Shown: in pieces, positions 8,724 to 17,105 of the stretch
How the letters are laid out: the number at the start of each line of letters is the position of its first letter
Numbering within the stretch: position 1 is the first letter of the stretch
Origin: BRH-c25 sp041690515
Lineage (GTDB): Bacteria > Bacillota > Clostridia > Lutisporales > Lutisporaceae
Assembly: GCA_041690515.1 (NCBI GenBank)
Contig: JAWLHF010000046.1
Location: 1 to 25,047, forward strand
DNA: 25,047 nt
Reading direction: 5' to 3'
Notes under the pieces: generated by a model
Seen by the model: the letters and a program-made list of their open reading frames with translations, nothing else
The model's database searches: none
Told to the model about the DNA's origin: nothing
Position numbers and translations under genes: made by a program

Positions 8724-8758
8724 TGTAGAAAAATGTGATGCAGTCGCATCATTCTACA
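8724..8758 (+). promoter_or_regulatory. Leader hairpin or paired Spo0A-like boxes in front of spoIIE
   Basis: TGTAGAA (8724-8730) and TTCTACA (8752-8758) are perfect inverted repeats, and inside them TGATGC/GCATCA (8736-8751, loop AGTC) forms a second stem, with a five-base bulge on the left side. In RNA this is a stable hairpin just downstream of the expected transcription start. In DNA, TGTAGAA differs by one base from TGTCGAA, so it could also be a pair of opposed protein-binding half-sites. Confidence 0.5.
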
Positions 8759-8794
8759 AATACAACTAAAGAAAACAATTAGGTGGTGGCTGAA

Positions 8795-11170
8795 TTGGCA
8801 ACAATATCTAATCAAAGTGTTACAAATAAGCATGGAAAACTTAAGCATGCCATGAACCTTTTCATAAACGGCAATTTAAAATTGTATATGTTATTGGGGA
8901 TTATAGGTATGTTACTGGGCAGAGCTGTCATATTAGAATTTCTAAATCCCTTCTGCACTGCTTTTCTGGCAGCTGCTGTGATTCAGGAACTAAACCTGTT
9001 TGTAGTAGGGACAAGCATTATGCTTGGAGTGGTGAGTGTCGGGGAGAAGGGGATACTTCTTAAATATCTGTTTTCTGCCATAGTTGTCATTATACTTTAC
9101 TTAGTGACTCATAAGCTAAAAGCTGCAAAAAAGTTAACATTGTCAGCGGGCGCAGCTTTAGCTAACCTTGCGGCGGGATACCTTATATTTTATGTTAGGG
9201 ATTATTATCTTTATGATTTGTTAATGGTGATAATTGAATCAATTCTGATTGCCATACTCATATACATATACGATTGCGGGATTCCGATTATCAAGAATTA
9301 TAAGAACCGTAGAATGCTGTCTGCTGAAGAGGTTGTAGCAATTACTGTGCTTGCAGCGTTCTGCTTCGTTGGAACAGATTTTCATGTGGCAGGGCTTTCA
9401 ACCAGAAATATATTTATCATCTTCATAGTTATGGTTTTTGCATATCTGGGCAACTCAGGCACAGGTGCTGCAGTGGGTACCATAATGGGGGTGGTTCAAT
9501 CCTTATCCGGCTCAATTCTCCCATCTGCAATAGGGGTGTACGGACTCTGCGGCATGATGTGCGGATTGTTGAAGAATCTTGGCCGCTATGGCTGTCCCCT
9601 TGGCTTTATCATAAGCAATGCCCTTATGACCTTTTATATCAACGGTTCTACGGAGGTACTCATAAGATTTTATGAGATATTTGCTGCTTCAATACTGTTT
9701 GCATTTCTTCCCTCAGGATTGTTGAAAAAACTGTCAGGCTACAGAACAGTTATTGCGGGGGAGTATCTGAAGGAAAGGTCATATGGCCTGAGGGTCAAGG
9801 AACACACAATTGAAAAGCTTTCTGAGCTTTCAGGAGTATACAAATCCCTTGCAGAAACTTTGCAGGATACGGTACAGGATACAGGCTACTTTTCGCATAC
9901 CGACACGGCTTACATAATAGACCAGGTAGTGGGGGAGATTTGCTCCGGCTGCGGACTTTGCAGCAGCTGCTGGAAAAGGGACTTTTACAAGAGCTATCAG
10001 CATCTTTTTAACATGCTTACCATTATTGAGAACGGAGGAGATCCAAAGAAAAACGAAAGTTTCAAGGTTATCAAGGAGCGATGCTTGAAGCCGGAGAAAA
10101 TATTGGAAGGACTGAAGTACTATTATGACATGTATAGAAATAGTCTTGGCTGGAGGAAGAAAATGAATGAAAGCAGATTGCTTGTAAGCGATCAGCTGAA
10201 GGAGGTATCTGCTGTGGTATCCGATCTGGCTTTGAGGATTGACATGGATGTGGATTTTGACAGAGATATGGAGGAGCTTATTATGGTAGGGCTGGACAAT
10301 GAAGGAGTGAGGGTCAAGGATGTGATAGTAGCGAAATCAGGAAATGGGCTGGACATTGATATAAGAATGGACAGCTGTGGAGGGAAGCGTGAATGTATGA
10401 AAAGTATCATACCAACAGTAAACAAAATAACCGGCAGGAAATTCAATAAAAAGGACATGAACTGTGATTTGATACACAGTAGCATTTGCAGTATAAAACT
10501 GAAGGAAGCCCATCGTTACCAAGTTGCTACGGGTATTTCCAGGATGAACAAATCAGGAAGCATATCGGGAGACAACTATTCCTTTATAGAACTAAAGGAC
10601 GGGAAGTTCCTGCTGGCTCTTAGTGACGGGATGGGGACAGGCCCCAAGGCTGCATTGGAAAGTAACATAACTATTACTTTGCTGGAGAAATTTCTCTATG
10701 CAGGGTTTGACAAGGATGTGGCATTGAAGGCAATTAACTCTTTGATGCTTTTGAAGTCAAATGAGGAGACCTACTCCACAATAGATATGACAGTAATAAA
10801 CCAGTATACCGGAGAAGTAGAGTTTGTAAAGGTTGGTGCAGTCTCGACCTTCATAAAGTATGCCGACAGTGTGCAGATCATTCGTACAGGATCGCTTCCT
10901 GTAGGAATATTGAGCAGTATAGATGTGGAGCTGGTACAAAGGAAGCTAAAGGATGGGGATTTTGTTGTCATGGTCACAGATGGCGTACTTGACTGCAACA
11001 AGGGCATAGTGGACAAAGAAAAGTGGCTTGCAGAACTGATTGAAGGTATCAGCACAAGGAATCCCCAGAGACTGGCAGAGGAAATAATGCAAAGCTGTCT
11101 GGAGGTAAACGGCGGAGAGGCTCCAGATGATATGACGGTTATGGCTGCTAAGATATGGGAGACAATGTAA
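8795..11170 (+). CDS. spoIIE: Stage II sporulation protein E, membrane PP2C-type serine phosphatase
   Basis: SpoIIE sits at the asymmetric septum and dephosphorylates the anti-anti-sigma factor SpoIIAA, releasing sigma-F in the forespore. I chose TTG at 8795 because AGGTGGTGG (8781-8789) is then five bases upstream; a GTG at 8783 would lie inside this site. The 791-residue product has a hydrophobic N-terminal half with about ten membrane segments (residues 25-320), a regulatory region with a cysteine cluster CSGCGLCSSC (383-392), and a C-terminal PP2C domain (about 570-791). PP2C metal-site motifs are present: GDNYS with D593, SDGMGTG with D611 and VTDG with D729. Length and architecture match the family. 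The downstream yabS, yabT, tilS, hpt and ftsH order is that of Bacillus. Confidence 0.97.
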   Translation: MATISNQSVTNKHGKLKHAMNLFINGNLKLYMLLGIIGMLLGRAVILEFLNPFCTAFLAAAVIQELNLFVVGTSIMLGVVSVGEKGILLKYLFSAIVVIILYLVTHKLKAAKKLTLSAGAALANLAAGYLIFYVRDYYLYDLLMVIIESILIAILIYIYDCGIPIIKNYKNRRMLSAEEVVAITVLAAFCFVGTDFHVAGLSTRNIFIIFIVMVFAYLGNSGTGAAVGTIMGVVQSLSGSILPSAIGVYGLCGMMCGLLKNLGRYGCPLGFIISNALMTFYINGSTEVLIRFYEIFAASILFAFLPSGLLKKLSGYRTVIAGEYLKERSYGLRVKEHTIEKLSELSGVYKSLAETLQDTVQDTGYFSHTDTAYIIDQVVGEICSGCGLCSSCWKRDFYKSYQHLFNMLTIIENGGDPKKNESFKVIKERCLKPEKILEGLKYYYDMYRNSLGWRKKMNESRLLVSDQLKEVSAVVSDLALRIDMDVDFDRDMEELIMVGLDNEGVRVKDVIVAKSGNGLDIDIRMDSCGGKRECMKSIIPTVNKITGRKFNKKDMNCDLIHSSICSIKLKEAHRYQVATGISRMNKSGSISGDNYSFIELKDGKFLLALSDGMGTGPKAALESNITITLLEKFLYAGFDKDVALKAINSLMLLKSNEETYSTIDMTVINQYTGEVEFVKVGAVSTFIKYADSVQIIRTGSLPVGILSSIDVELVQRKLKDGDFVVMVTDGVLDCNKGIVDKEKWLAELIEGISTRNPQRLAEEIMQSCLEVNGGEAPDDMTVMAAKIWETM

Positions 11171-11188
11171 TGAAATTCTGAATATAAA

Positions 11189-11330
11189 TCTCCTTTTTTG
11201 GAAAAAATATGAAAAGACTTGCTTTGAACCTAGAAGTACTCTATAGCGAGAATGCCTGGCGGATGCCACGCATGACAGCATAGTTCATAGAACTTCTATC
11301 TTAATTTATCAATATTCCAAAAAAAGGAGG
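11189..11330 (+). promoter_or_regulatory. Structured intergenic RNA that can pair with the yabS ribosome-binding site
   Basis: CTCCTTTTTTGGAA (11190-11203) is complementary to the segment from 11315 to 11329 that contains the yabS Shine-Dalgarno: 14 pairs with a single bulged A. Enclosed is TAGAAGT plus TCTAT (11231-11237, 11240-11244) pairing with ATAGA plus ACTTCTA (11287-11298): 12 pairs with a two-base bulge. Inside that is ATGC-C-TGGC (loop GGAT) GCCA-C-GCAT (11252-11273), symmetrical around a C/C mismatch. It has no T-run typical of a terminator and no resemblance to riboswitch classes I know. It could regulate yabS translation relative to spoIIE. Confidence 0.5.
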
Positions 11331-11337
11331 TGTTTTT

Positions 11338-12087
11338 ATGACTACAATGATTGAAAGCGGTGAAATAAAACAAATAATTGTTATCACAGATGGCAGATCA
11401 AATATGGGAATCAATCCTGTTGAAGCTGCAAAAAGAGCATATAATGCAGGAATGACAGTAAGCACAATAGGTGTGATAAACCTAAGAGGCAGCAGTGATG
11501 AAAAGGATATTGAAGAGGTGGAGGAGATAGCGAAATCCGGAGGGGGATTGTGCGAGTATTCTCATATAGAGGATTTGAGCAGAACAATTCAGAACCTCAC
11601 TCATAAAACAGCTCAAAGGACCATAGAGCAGATAGTGAGCCGTCAGCTGAAGACTATAGTAGGGGAGGAGATTGAGAACCTGGAGCCCAGATCAAGGCTC
11701 AAAATAGTTGACTTCATTGAGAAATACGGAGAGAGTGTAAACCTTAAGTGCATCGTTTTGCTGGATACAAGCGGCAGTATGAGGGATAAGCTTGCTATAG
11801 CAAAAAGAAGCCTGTTGGAGCTGCTTGAGAATCTTCAGGGAAGAAAAGGCAGCAGCAGTATCGCCGTAATTGCATATCCGGGAGGAGAAGAGTACATGTC
11901 CAGTACTATATGCGAATTTACCAGTGAACTGAACATACTGAAGCAGAAGCTGGAAGGTATAAGATGCGGGGGTGGGACTCCTACAGGACCTGCAATTATA
12001 AGGGCATGCCAGTTGATGGAGCAGTATTATGAAGTAAACAGCAAAGATATTCAAGGGGAGAGTGAAGCCTTGAAATACTATGTATAG
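11338..12087 (+). CDS. yabS: YabS-like von Willebrand factor type A domain protein
   Basis: The ATG at 11338 follows a perfect Shine-Dalgarno (AAAGGAGGTG). The 249-residue product has an N-terminal segment with VITDGRSN (about residues 15-22) resembling the late half of one VWA fold, and a second VWA region with the MIDAS motif DTSGS (143-147) and a later conserved T in GGGTPTG (211-217). No signal peptide or membrane segment is seen, so it is probably cytoplasmic. Size, motifs and position between spoIIE and the kinase match Bacillus YabS, a sporulation-associated protein of poorly known function. The short first VWA half could suggest truncation, but the start has an excellent ribosome-binding site and the length fits the family. 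The gene overlaps yabT by 8 bases, so the two are probably translationally coupled. Confidence 0.85.
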   Translation: MTTMIESGEIKQIIVITDGRSNMGINPVEAAKRAYNAGMTVSTIGVINLRGSSDEKDIEEVEEIAKSGGGLCEYSHIEDLSRTIQNLTHKTAQRTIEQIVSRQLKTIVGEEIENLEPRSRLKIVDFIEKYGESVNLKCIVLLDTSGSMRDKLAIAKRSLLELLENLQGRKGSSSIAVIAYPGGEEYMSSTICEFTSELNILKQKLEGIRCGGGTPTGPAIIRACQLMEQYYEVNSKDIQGESEALKYYV

Positions 12088-12949
12088 CAACAGATACGAC
12101 ACAGTTAGGGGAAGGTGGACCGGAAAAACCTATACCCTTCTTAAAAGGCTTGGTAAGGGAGGGATAGGCGAGATATACCTGGTAGCTGATGAGTATGGGG
12201 GCAGATATGCAATGAAGGTCAGTCAGGATATTGTCAGCATAACAAAGGAGTTCAGCAATCTGGAAGAATTTTCGGATATATACTTTGCTCCAAAGGTATA
12301 TGAACTGGATGACTTTGAAAAAGGCGGAAAGGTCTATCATTTTTTTCTCATGGAATATATACAGGGGTATACATTAAGGGATGCCATTACCAAGGATAAG
12401 CTTACCTTTGGAAACAAGCTGGATATTGCAAGAATTGTGGCAATTACATTAAAGGAAATTAATAATCGTGGCTTTATATATACAGATCTTAAGTATGAGA
12501 ATATTATGATAGATAGGAAACATGGCATTATTAGGCTGGTCGATCTTGGAAGTATTACACCGATAGGTGACAGAGTCCGAGAGTATACTCCCATGTATGA
12601 CAGAAGCAAATGGAATTCAGGAAACAGAAAGGCGGATCTGTCTTATCAGGTTTTTACGATGGGAATACTTCTGATATCTATGCTGCTGAACAGGGATATG
12701 AACCCGGAGAGGGAGCAGCTGGAAAAGGTGATGAAGCATCTGGAAAAGCACAGCTTTCCCAAAAGCTTATATGACACAGTAAACGACTGTCTTGACGGAA
12801 GCATACCGGACTGCGGCATTTTATATGAGCGTTTGGGTGCAATATGCCGCTGCAGCTTTGCCGGCAGGAAGCTCACTTATGTATTGAATGCTGTTATAGC
12901 TTCTTTGTCTGTATTGCTTGCGGTTTTAATAAGAGCGGTTTTTACTTGA
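12080..12949 (+). CDS. yabT: YabT-like Hanks-type serine/threonine kinase with a C-terminal membrane anchor
   Basis: The ATG at 12080 lies within the last codons of yabS. Kinase motifs are in order: glycine loop GKGGIG (25-30), the ATP-binding lysine in AMKV (K46), the catalytic loop YTDLKYEN (D136, K138, N141) and DLG in place of DFG (D155-G157). Only the N-terminal kinase fold is present, and it is compact. A single hydrophobic segment near the C-terminus (about 266-287) should anchor it with the kinase in the cytoplasm, as in Bacillus YabT, a sporulation kinase stimulated by DNA and reported to phosphorylate RecA. The catalytic-loop H of HRD is replaced by Y and R by T, variants seen in divergent members; catalytic residues remain, so I expect activity. 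The last codons form the 5' arm of a terminator. Confidence 0.88.
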   Translation: MYSNRYDTVRGRWTGKTYTLLKRLGKGGIGEIYLVADEYGGRYAMKVSQDIVSITKEFSNLEEFSDIYFAPKVYELDDFEKGGKVYHFFLMEYIQGYTLRDAITKDKLTFGNKLDIARIVAITLKEINNRGFIYTDLKYENIMIDRKHGIIRLVDLGSITPIGDRVREYTPMYDRSKWNSGNRKADLSYQVFTMGILLISMLLNRDMNPEREQLEKVMKHLEKHSFPKSLYDTVNDCLDGSIPDCGILYERLGAICRCSFAGRKLTYVLNAVIASLSVLLAVLIRAVFT

Positions 12950-12990
12950 TTCTTTCAAGTAAAAACCGCTCTGTATTTAGTTTTTTCTTT
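12932..12990 (+). terminator. Strong terminator overlapping the 3' end of yabT
   Basis: A perfect 18-bp stem, 12932-12949 with 12955-12972, has a five-base loop (TTCTT) and a T-rich tail (TTTAG then TTTTTT, to 12986). The 5' arm includes the last five sense codons and the TGA stop (12947-12949) of yabT. It should end the spoIIE-yabS-yabT transcript and separate it from tilS. Confidence 0.92.
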
Positions 12991-13072
12991 TAAATAATAA
13001 TACTATATGATAGCATTATTAATAGAATGTAATTGGTCCCCGCTAATATATAAATGTACGGAAGGTGAGTTT

Positions 13073-14476
13073 ATGAGCAGTCTCTTGGAAGCTGTAAGAA
13101 GGACAATAGTGAAATACGATATGCTGAAGCCCGGGGATAAGATAATAGTTGGATTCTCCGGAGGTCCTGATTCATTATGTCTGCTTCACGCTTTGAAAGA
13201 ACTTTGCAGAGAGTTTGATTACAGTCTCTACGCAGCTCATTTGAATCACATGTTCAGGGGAAAAGCAGCAGAAGCAGATGCTGCGTATGCCGGAGAGATA
13301 TGCAGGGAATGGGGTATACCTGCCTATATTGAAAAATTTGATGTGCCTGCATATATCAGGAAAACAGGATTATCTCCCGAAGAAGCAGGCAGGGAGATAA
13401 GGTACAGTCTTTTCGACCGGGTATGTAAAGAGGTTGGTGGGAATAAAATTGCAGTAGCACAGAATCTGAACGACCATGTGGAGACAATACTGATGAGGTT
13501 TATGAGAGGAAGCGGAATCGATGGACTAAAAGGTATTGAGGCAGTAAGAGGGAATATCATACGTCCCCTTTTGGAAACAGAAAGGCGGGACATTGAGGAA
13601 TACTGCAGAGAGAACCATCTGGATCCACGGGTGGATAAGACCAATTTGGAGCCCATATACCATAGAAACAAGGTAAGACTTGAGTTGATCCCCTATATAG
13701 AAAAGAACTTCAATCCCAGTATAATGACAGCGATCAGCAGATTCTCTGGATTAATAAAAGAAGAAAATGATTTTCTTGATACAGAGGCAGAGAAAGTGCT
13801 CAAGGAAGTGGCAGAAATATATGAGGATAGGGTGGTTATAGAAGTTCCTAAGCTTGCTATGGTTCATAAGGCATTAAAGAGAAGGATTATCAGACAATGT
13901 ATTGAGAGATTGTCAAGCACGTTGAACGGGTTTGAATTCAAACATTTCGAAGGGGTGCTGGAGCTGACAGATAAGGCTACGGGGGCTGCAATAATGCTTC
14001 CTCAGAAGCTTAGAGCTTTCAAATCCTATGATAAGCTAGTATTGTCAAAAGATATTGTTAAGGCTGATAAAAAATGTTATTATAAGTTAAAATATGATTA
14101 TGACAGCAGTATTGACACTGACAGGGGTCATTTAACAATTGAAAGGAAAAAGAAAAAGGACATTGGTGCCCTAAGAGGATATGAAGATACAATCTACATT
14201 GATCCTTCAAAAATAAGGCACGGACTTGTGTTAAGATACAGAGAACCCGGAGATGTCTTTGCCCCAATAGGTATGAAGGGGACCAAGAAGCTAAAGGAGT
14301 ATCTGATTGACGAGAAGGTGCCTAGAGAAGAAAGGGACAGTACAGAACTCCTTGCCGACGGAAAAGAGATTGTTTGGATTGTTGGTGGGAGGCTCAGTGA
14401 GAAGTACAAGATAGATAATGCTACTGAAGAGGCTGTTGTTATTAAATACGCAAGGAGGAAGCAGAATGCAGAATAG
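13073..14476 (+). CDS. tilS: tRNA(Ile)-lysidine synthase
   Basis: TilS attaches lysine to the wobble cytidine of the CAU-anticodon isoleucine tRNA using ATP, an essential step that makes it read AUA. The ATG at 13073 follows GGAAGGTGAG; an in-frame ATG at 13007 lacks a good ribosome-binding site and would add an atypical N-terminus. The 467-residue product has the PP-loop motif SGGPDS (29-34), the N-type ATP pyrophosphatase domain (about 20-205), a helical TilS middle domain, and the C-terminal TilS domain with RYREPGDVF, GTKKLKEYLID and WIVGGRL. The end overlaps hpt by 11 bases. A possible promoter -10 (TATGAT, 13006-13011) has only a poor -35 and follows the yabT terminator directly. Confidence 0.96.
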   Translation: MSSLLEAVRRTIVKYDMLKPGDKIIVGFSGGPDSLCLLHALKELCREFDYSLYAAHLNHMFRGKAAEADAAYAGEICREWGIPAYIEKFDVPAYIRKTGLSPEEAGREIRYSLFDRVCKEVGGNKIAVAQNLNDHVETILMRFMRGSGIDGLKGIEAVRGNIIRPLLETERRDIEEYCRENHLDPRVDKTNLEPIYHRNKVRLELIPYIEKNFNPSIMTAISRFSGLIKEENDFLDTEAEKVLKEVAEIYEDRVVIEVPKLAMVHKALKRRIIRQCIERLSSTLNGFEFKHFEGVLELTDKATGAAIMLPQKLRAFKSYDKLVLSKDIVKADKKCYYKLKYDYDSSIDTDRGHLTIERKKKKDIGALRGYEDTIYIDPSKIRHGLVLRYREPGDVFAPIGMKGTKKLKEYLIDEKVPREERDSTELLADGKEIVWIVGGRLSEKYKIDNATEEAVVIKYARRKQNAE

Positions 14477-15008
14477 TATAAAGAGCATACTGATAACAGA
14501 AGAGGAAATAGCTAAAAGAGTAAAGGAGCTGGGAGCACAGCTTACAGAAGAGTATAAGGGCAGGGATTTGCTCATTGTTGGTGTACTTAAGGGATGTGTG
14601 ATGTTTTTATCCGATCTTGTAAGGGCTATTGATTTGCCTTTGACATTGGATTTTATGGTAGTATCCAGTTACGGCTCTGCAACAAAGTCCTCTGGTGTTG
14701 TAAGGATAATTAAGGATCTGGAAAAGGAGATAGAAGGCAAAGATGTTCTCATTGTCGAAGATATTGTAGATACAGGCCTCACCCTGAGCTATCTCATAGA
14801 GAATCTGAAGACCAGGAATCCTAAGAGTGTCAAAGTATGCAGCCTTCTTGACAAACCTGACAGGAGAAAGTCACAAGTGGATATTGAATATGTAGGGTTT
14901 AAGATCCCTGATGAGTTTGTAGTGGGTTACGGTCTTGATTATGCAGAAGTTTACAGGAACCTTCCTTTTGTATGTGTGCTTAAACCTGAAGTCTATTCGG
15001 GAGAATAA
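14466..15008 (+). CDS. hpt: Hypoxanthine phosphoribosyltransferase
   Basis: This purine-salvage enzyme converts hypoxanthine or guanine plus PRPP to IMP or GMP. The ATG at 14466 is preceded by AAGGAGGAAG within the tilS reading frame; longer in-frame options upstream run through tilS coding sequence and are unlikely. The 180-residue product matches the usual length. It shows VGVLKG near the N-terminus (38-43), a flexible-loop region with SSYG (67-70), the PRPP-binding motif EDIVDTGLTL (98-107) and the C-terminal VGYGLDYAE. Overlap with tilS suggests translational coupling. The tilS-hpt-ftsH order is widely conserved in Firmicutes. No clear terminator follows before the ftsH promoter. Confidence 0.96.
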   Translation: MQNSIKSILITEEEIAKRVKELGAQLTEEYKGRDLLIVGVLKGCVMFLSDLVRAIDLPLTLDFMVVSSYGSATKSSGVVRIIKDLEKEIEGKDVLIVEDIVDTGLTLSYLIENLKTRNPKSVKVCSLLDKPDRRKSQVDIEYVGFKIPDEFVVGYGLDYAEVYRNLPFVCVLKPEVYSGE

Positions 15009-15063
15009 TTGAGAGGCCTTACTAAATAACAGCCCAAATGCTTTATAGGATAGGTCCGGAATA

Positions 15064-15092
15064 TTGTATTTTAGACATTGGTATGCTAGAAT
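15064..15092 (+). promoter_or_regulatory. Candidate sigma-A promoter of ftsH
   Basis: TTGTAT (15064-15069) and TAGAAT (15087-15092) are 17 bases apart, with an extended -10 TG at 15084-15085. The string TGCTAGAAT is identical to the -10 region proposed for spoIIE, but here with the standard spacer. It lies 66 bases before the ftsH start. Confidence 0.5.
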
Positions 15093-15157
15093 ATTTTTGT
15101 TGTGTTACAATGACAGATTTAATGAAGTATGGTATCTCTTGAAAAGGAGGGTAATTT

Positions 15158-16966
15158 TTGAAAAGATTCTTGAGAGGTATAAGCTTTTATATATTGATAA
15201 TCATCATAATATATATGTTTGTACTGATAATACAGAATGCTGAGCCTGTAAAGGAAAAGCTGACCTATACCCAGTTGGTTAATGAAATTGAGAGCGGCAG
15301 GATAAAAGAAGTTACGGTATCCTATGGTAATGAAGCATCAATCGTATCTGGGAAAATGGCTAATGCAAAACGCTTTGAGGCAGTCGTTCCAAGTGAGCAG
15401 TTCAATGCACTGGCACAGGAATATATCGACAGAGACAGACTGAATGTAAAATATGAAGTTAAGACGGCAGCTTCTGCTTGGTTTTCTTTATTGCCGTCTA
15501 TTGTGCTTATTGTAATATTTGTGGTGTTCTTCTTTGTGTTGACACAGCAATCCCAGGGCGGGGGCAGCAGGGTTATGTCCTTTGGGAAAAGCCGTGCAAA
15601 GCTCAATACGGATGAGAAGAAGAAAATAACCTTTGCTGATGTTGCAGGGGCAGATGAGGAAAAAGAAGAGCTGGGAGAGATAGTAGATTTCCTTAAGCAG
15701 CCTAGAAGATTTATAGAATTGGGTGCAAGAATACCCAAAGGTATACTTCTTGTAGGACCTCCGGGAACAGGAAAGACATATCTGGCCAGAGCAGTAGCAG
15801 GAGAAGCGGGAGTACCGTTCTTTTCAATAAGCGGTTCTGATTTTGTGGAAATGTTTGTTGGTGTCGGTGCTTCAAGAGTAAGGGACCTATTTGAGCAGGC
15901 CAAGAAAAGTTCTCCTTGCATAATTTTCATTGACGAGATTGATGCCGTAGGCAGACACAGAGGTGCAGGCCTCGGCGGAGGACATGATGAAAGAGAGCAG
16001 ACCCTTAACCAGTTGCTGGTTGAGATGGATGGTTTCAGCGTCAATGAAGGTATAATTATAATAGCAGCAACCAACAGACCTGACATATTGGACCCGGCAC
16101 TTCTGAGACCGGGACGTTTTGACAGGCAGATCACTGTAGGCATACCGGATGTTAAAGCAAGGGAAGAAATTCTCAAGATACATGCAAAAAACAAGCCGCT
16201 ATCACTGGATGCGGACTTGGAGAACCTGGCTAAAGGAACAACAGGATTTACGCCTGCCGATCTGGAAAATGTTATGAATGAAGCAGCGCTTCTGGCTGCA
16301 AGAAAAGGTAAGAAAAAAATAGAGGTAGTGGATCTTGATGAAGCTACCATAAGAGTGATTGCAGGTCCTGAGAAGAAGAGCAAGGTAGTCAGTGAGCATG
16401 ACAAGAAGCTTACAGCTTACCATGAGGCAGGCCATGCGGTTGTACAGAAGCTGATGCCTGATGCCGACCCTGTTCATCAGATATCGATTATTCCAAGAGG
16501 AAGAGCAGGTGGATATACAATATCTTTACCTAAGCAGGATAAGTTCTATATGTCGAAATCCGAACTGGAAGATCAGATAGTAACACTGCTGGGAGGCAGA
16601 GTGGCAGAGAAGATTGTTCTGGATGATGTCAGTACTGGAGCTAAGAATGATATTGAAAGGGCTACTGCTATAGCAAGAAAGATGGTAACCGAATATGGAA
16701 TGAGTGAATTCCTCGGTCCAATGACCTTTGGTTCTGAGCATGATGAAGTATTTATAGGAAAGGACTTTGGAAGGTCAAGGAACTATAGCGAAGAAGTTGC
16801 GGCAATAATTGACAAGGAAATAAGGAAGGTCATTGATACAGCTTACCATAAGACTGAAACGCTGCTAAGAGAGAACATAAGCAAACTGCATGGAGTAGCT
16901 CAGGCTCTGCTGGAAAGAGAGAAGCTGGATCAGGCTGAATTTGAAGAGGTATTTGCAAACGCATAG
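15158..16966 (+). CDS. ftsH: ATP-dependent zinc metalloprotease FtsH
   Basis: FtsH is a membrane-anchored hexameric AAA+ protease that degrades misassembled membrane proteins and short-lived regulators. The TTG at 15158 follows AAAAGGAGGG. The 602-residue product has a first membrane segment (about 9-27), a small extracytoplasmic domain, a second membrane segment (about 108-130), the AAA+ module with Walker A GPPGTGKT (200-207), Walker B IIFIDEID, the second region of homology with ATNRPDILDPALLRPGRFD, and the M41 protease domain with zinc motif HEAGH (422-426). A distal Asp in DDVSTGAKND is in the expected place for the third ligand. Length is slightly short of Bacillus FtsH; the charged C-terminal tail is reduced. 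A terminator follows directly. Confidence 0.98.
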   Translation: MKRFLRGISFYILIIIIIYMFVLIIQNAEPVKEKLTYTQLVNEIESGRIKEVTVSYGNEASIVSGKMANAKRFEAVVPSEQFNALAQEYIDRDRLNVKYEVKTAASAWFSLLPSIVLIVIFVVFFFVLTQQSQGGGSRVMSFGKSRAKLNTDEKKKITFADVAGADEEKEELGEIVDFLKQPRRFIELGARIPKGILLVGPPGTGKTYLARAVAGEAGVPFFSISGSDFVEMFVGVGASRVRDLFEQAKKSSPCIIFIDEIDAVGRHRGAGLGGGHDEREQTLNQLLVEMDGFSVNEGIIIIAATNRPDILDPALLRPGRFDRQITVGIPDVKAREEILKIHAKNKPLSLDADLENLAKGTTGFTPADLENVMNEAALLAARKGKKKIEVVDLDEATIRVIAGPEKKSKVVSEHDKKLTAYHEAGHAVVQKLMPDADPVHQISIIPRGRAGGYTISLPKQDKFYMSKSELEDQIVTLLGGRVAEKIVLDDVSTGAKNDIERATAIARKMVTEYGMSEFLGPMTFGSEHDEVFIGKDFGRSRNYSEEVAAIIDKEIRKVIDTAYHKTETLLRENISKLHGVAQALLEREKLDQAEFEEVFANA

Positions 16967-16971
16967 TTATG

Positions 16972-17004
16972 AAGACCTAACCTTATATGGTTAGGTCTTA
17001 TTAT
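16972..17004 (+). terminator. Terminator downstream of ftsH
   Basis: A perfect 11-bp stem, AAGACCTAACC (16972-16982) with GGTTAGGTCTT (16989-16999), has a six-base loop. The tail (ATTATATT) is T-rich but not a pure T-run. It begins five bases after the ftsH stop codon. Confidence 0.8.
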
Positions 17005-17032
17005 ATTGAGTTTTTGGGTGAGCTTCATATTT

Positions 17033-17057
17033 TGTAGGGGCGCACATTGCGCGTCCG
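17033..17057. repeat. Short GC-rich palindrome of a possible dispersed intergenic repeat
   Basis: TGTAGGGG precedes GGGCGC (17038-17043) pairing with GCGTCC (17051-17056) over a seven-base loop, with one G/T wobble. It is an island of GC in AT-rich DNA. Intergenic GC-rich palindromes beginning in this way recur in several Firmicute genomes, but whether this one is repeated in the same genome cannot be seen here. Confidence 0.35.
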
Positions 17058-17105
17058 TTTATTGCATATAAGATATTTCAGATAGAAAAGAATGGAGTGA
17101 TCGCA

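Noticed and set aside
11231..11298. tRNA or known riboswitch in the spoIIE-yabS gap
   Set aside because: There is no T-loop motif, no acceptor-stem geometry and no conserved box of the riboswitch classes I can recall.
11338..12087. yabS as a broken pseudogene missing its first VWA half
   Set aside because: The start codon has a perfect ribosome-binding site, the frame is intact, and the length agrees with what I know of YabS.
15322..16404. Minus-strand frame of 360 codons
   Set aside because: It lies wholly inside ftsH, is rich in Ser, Pro and Ala as expected of a reversed coding strand, and matches nothing.
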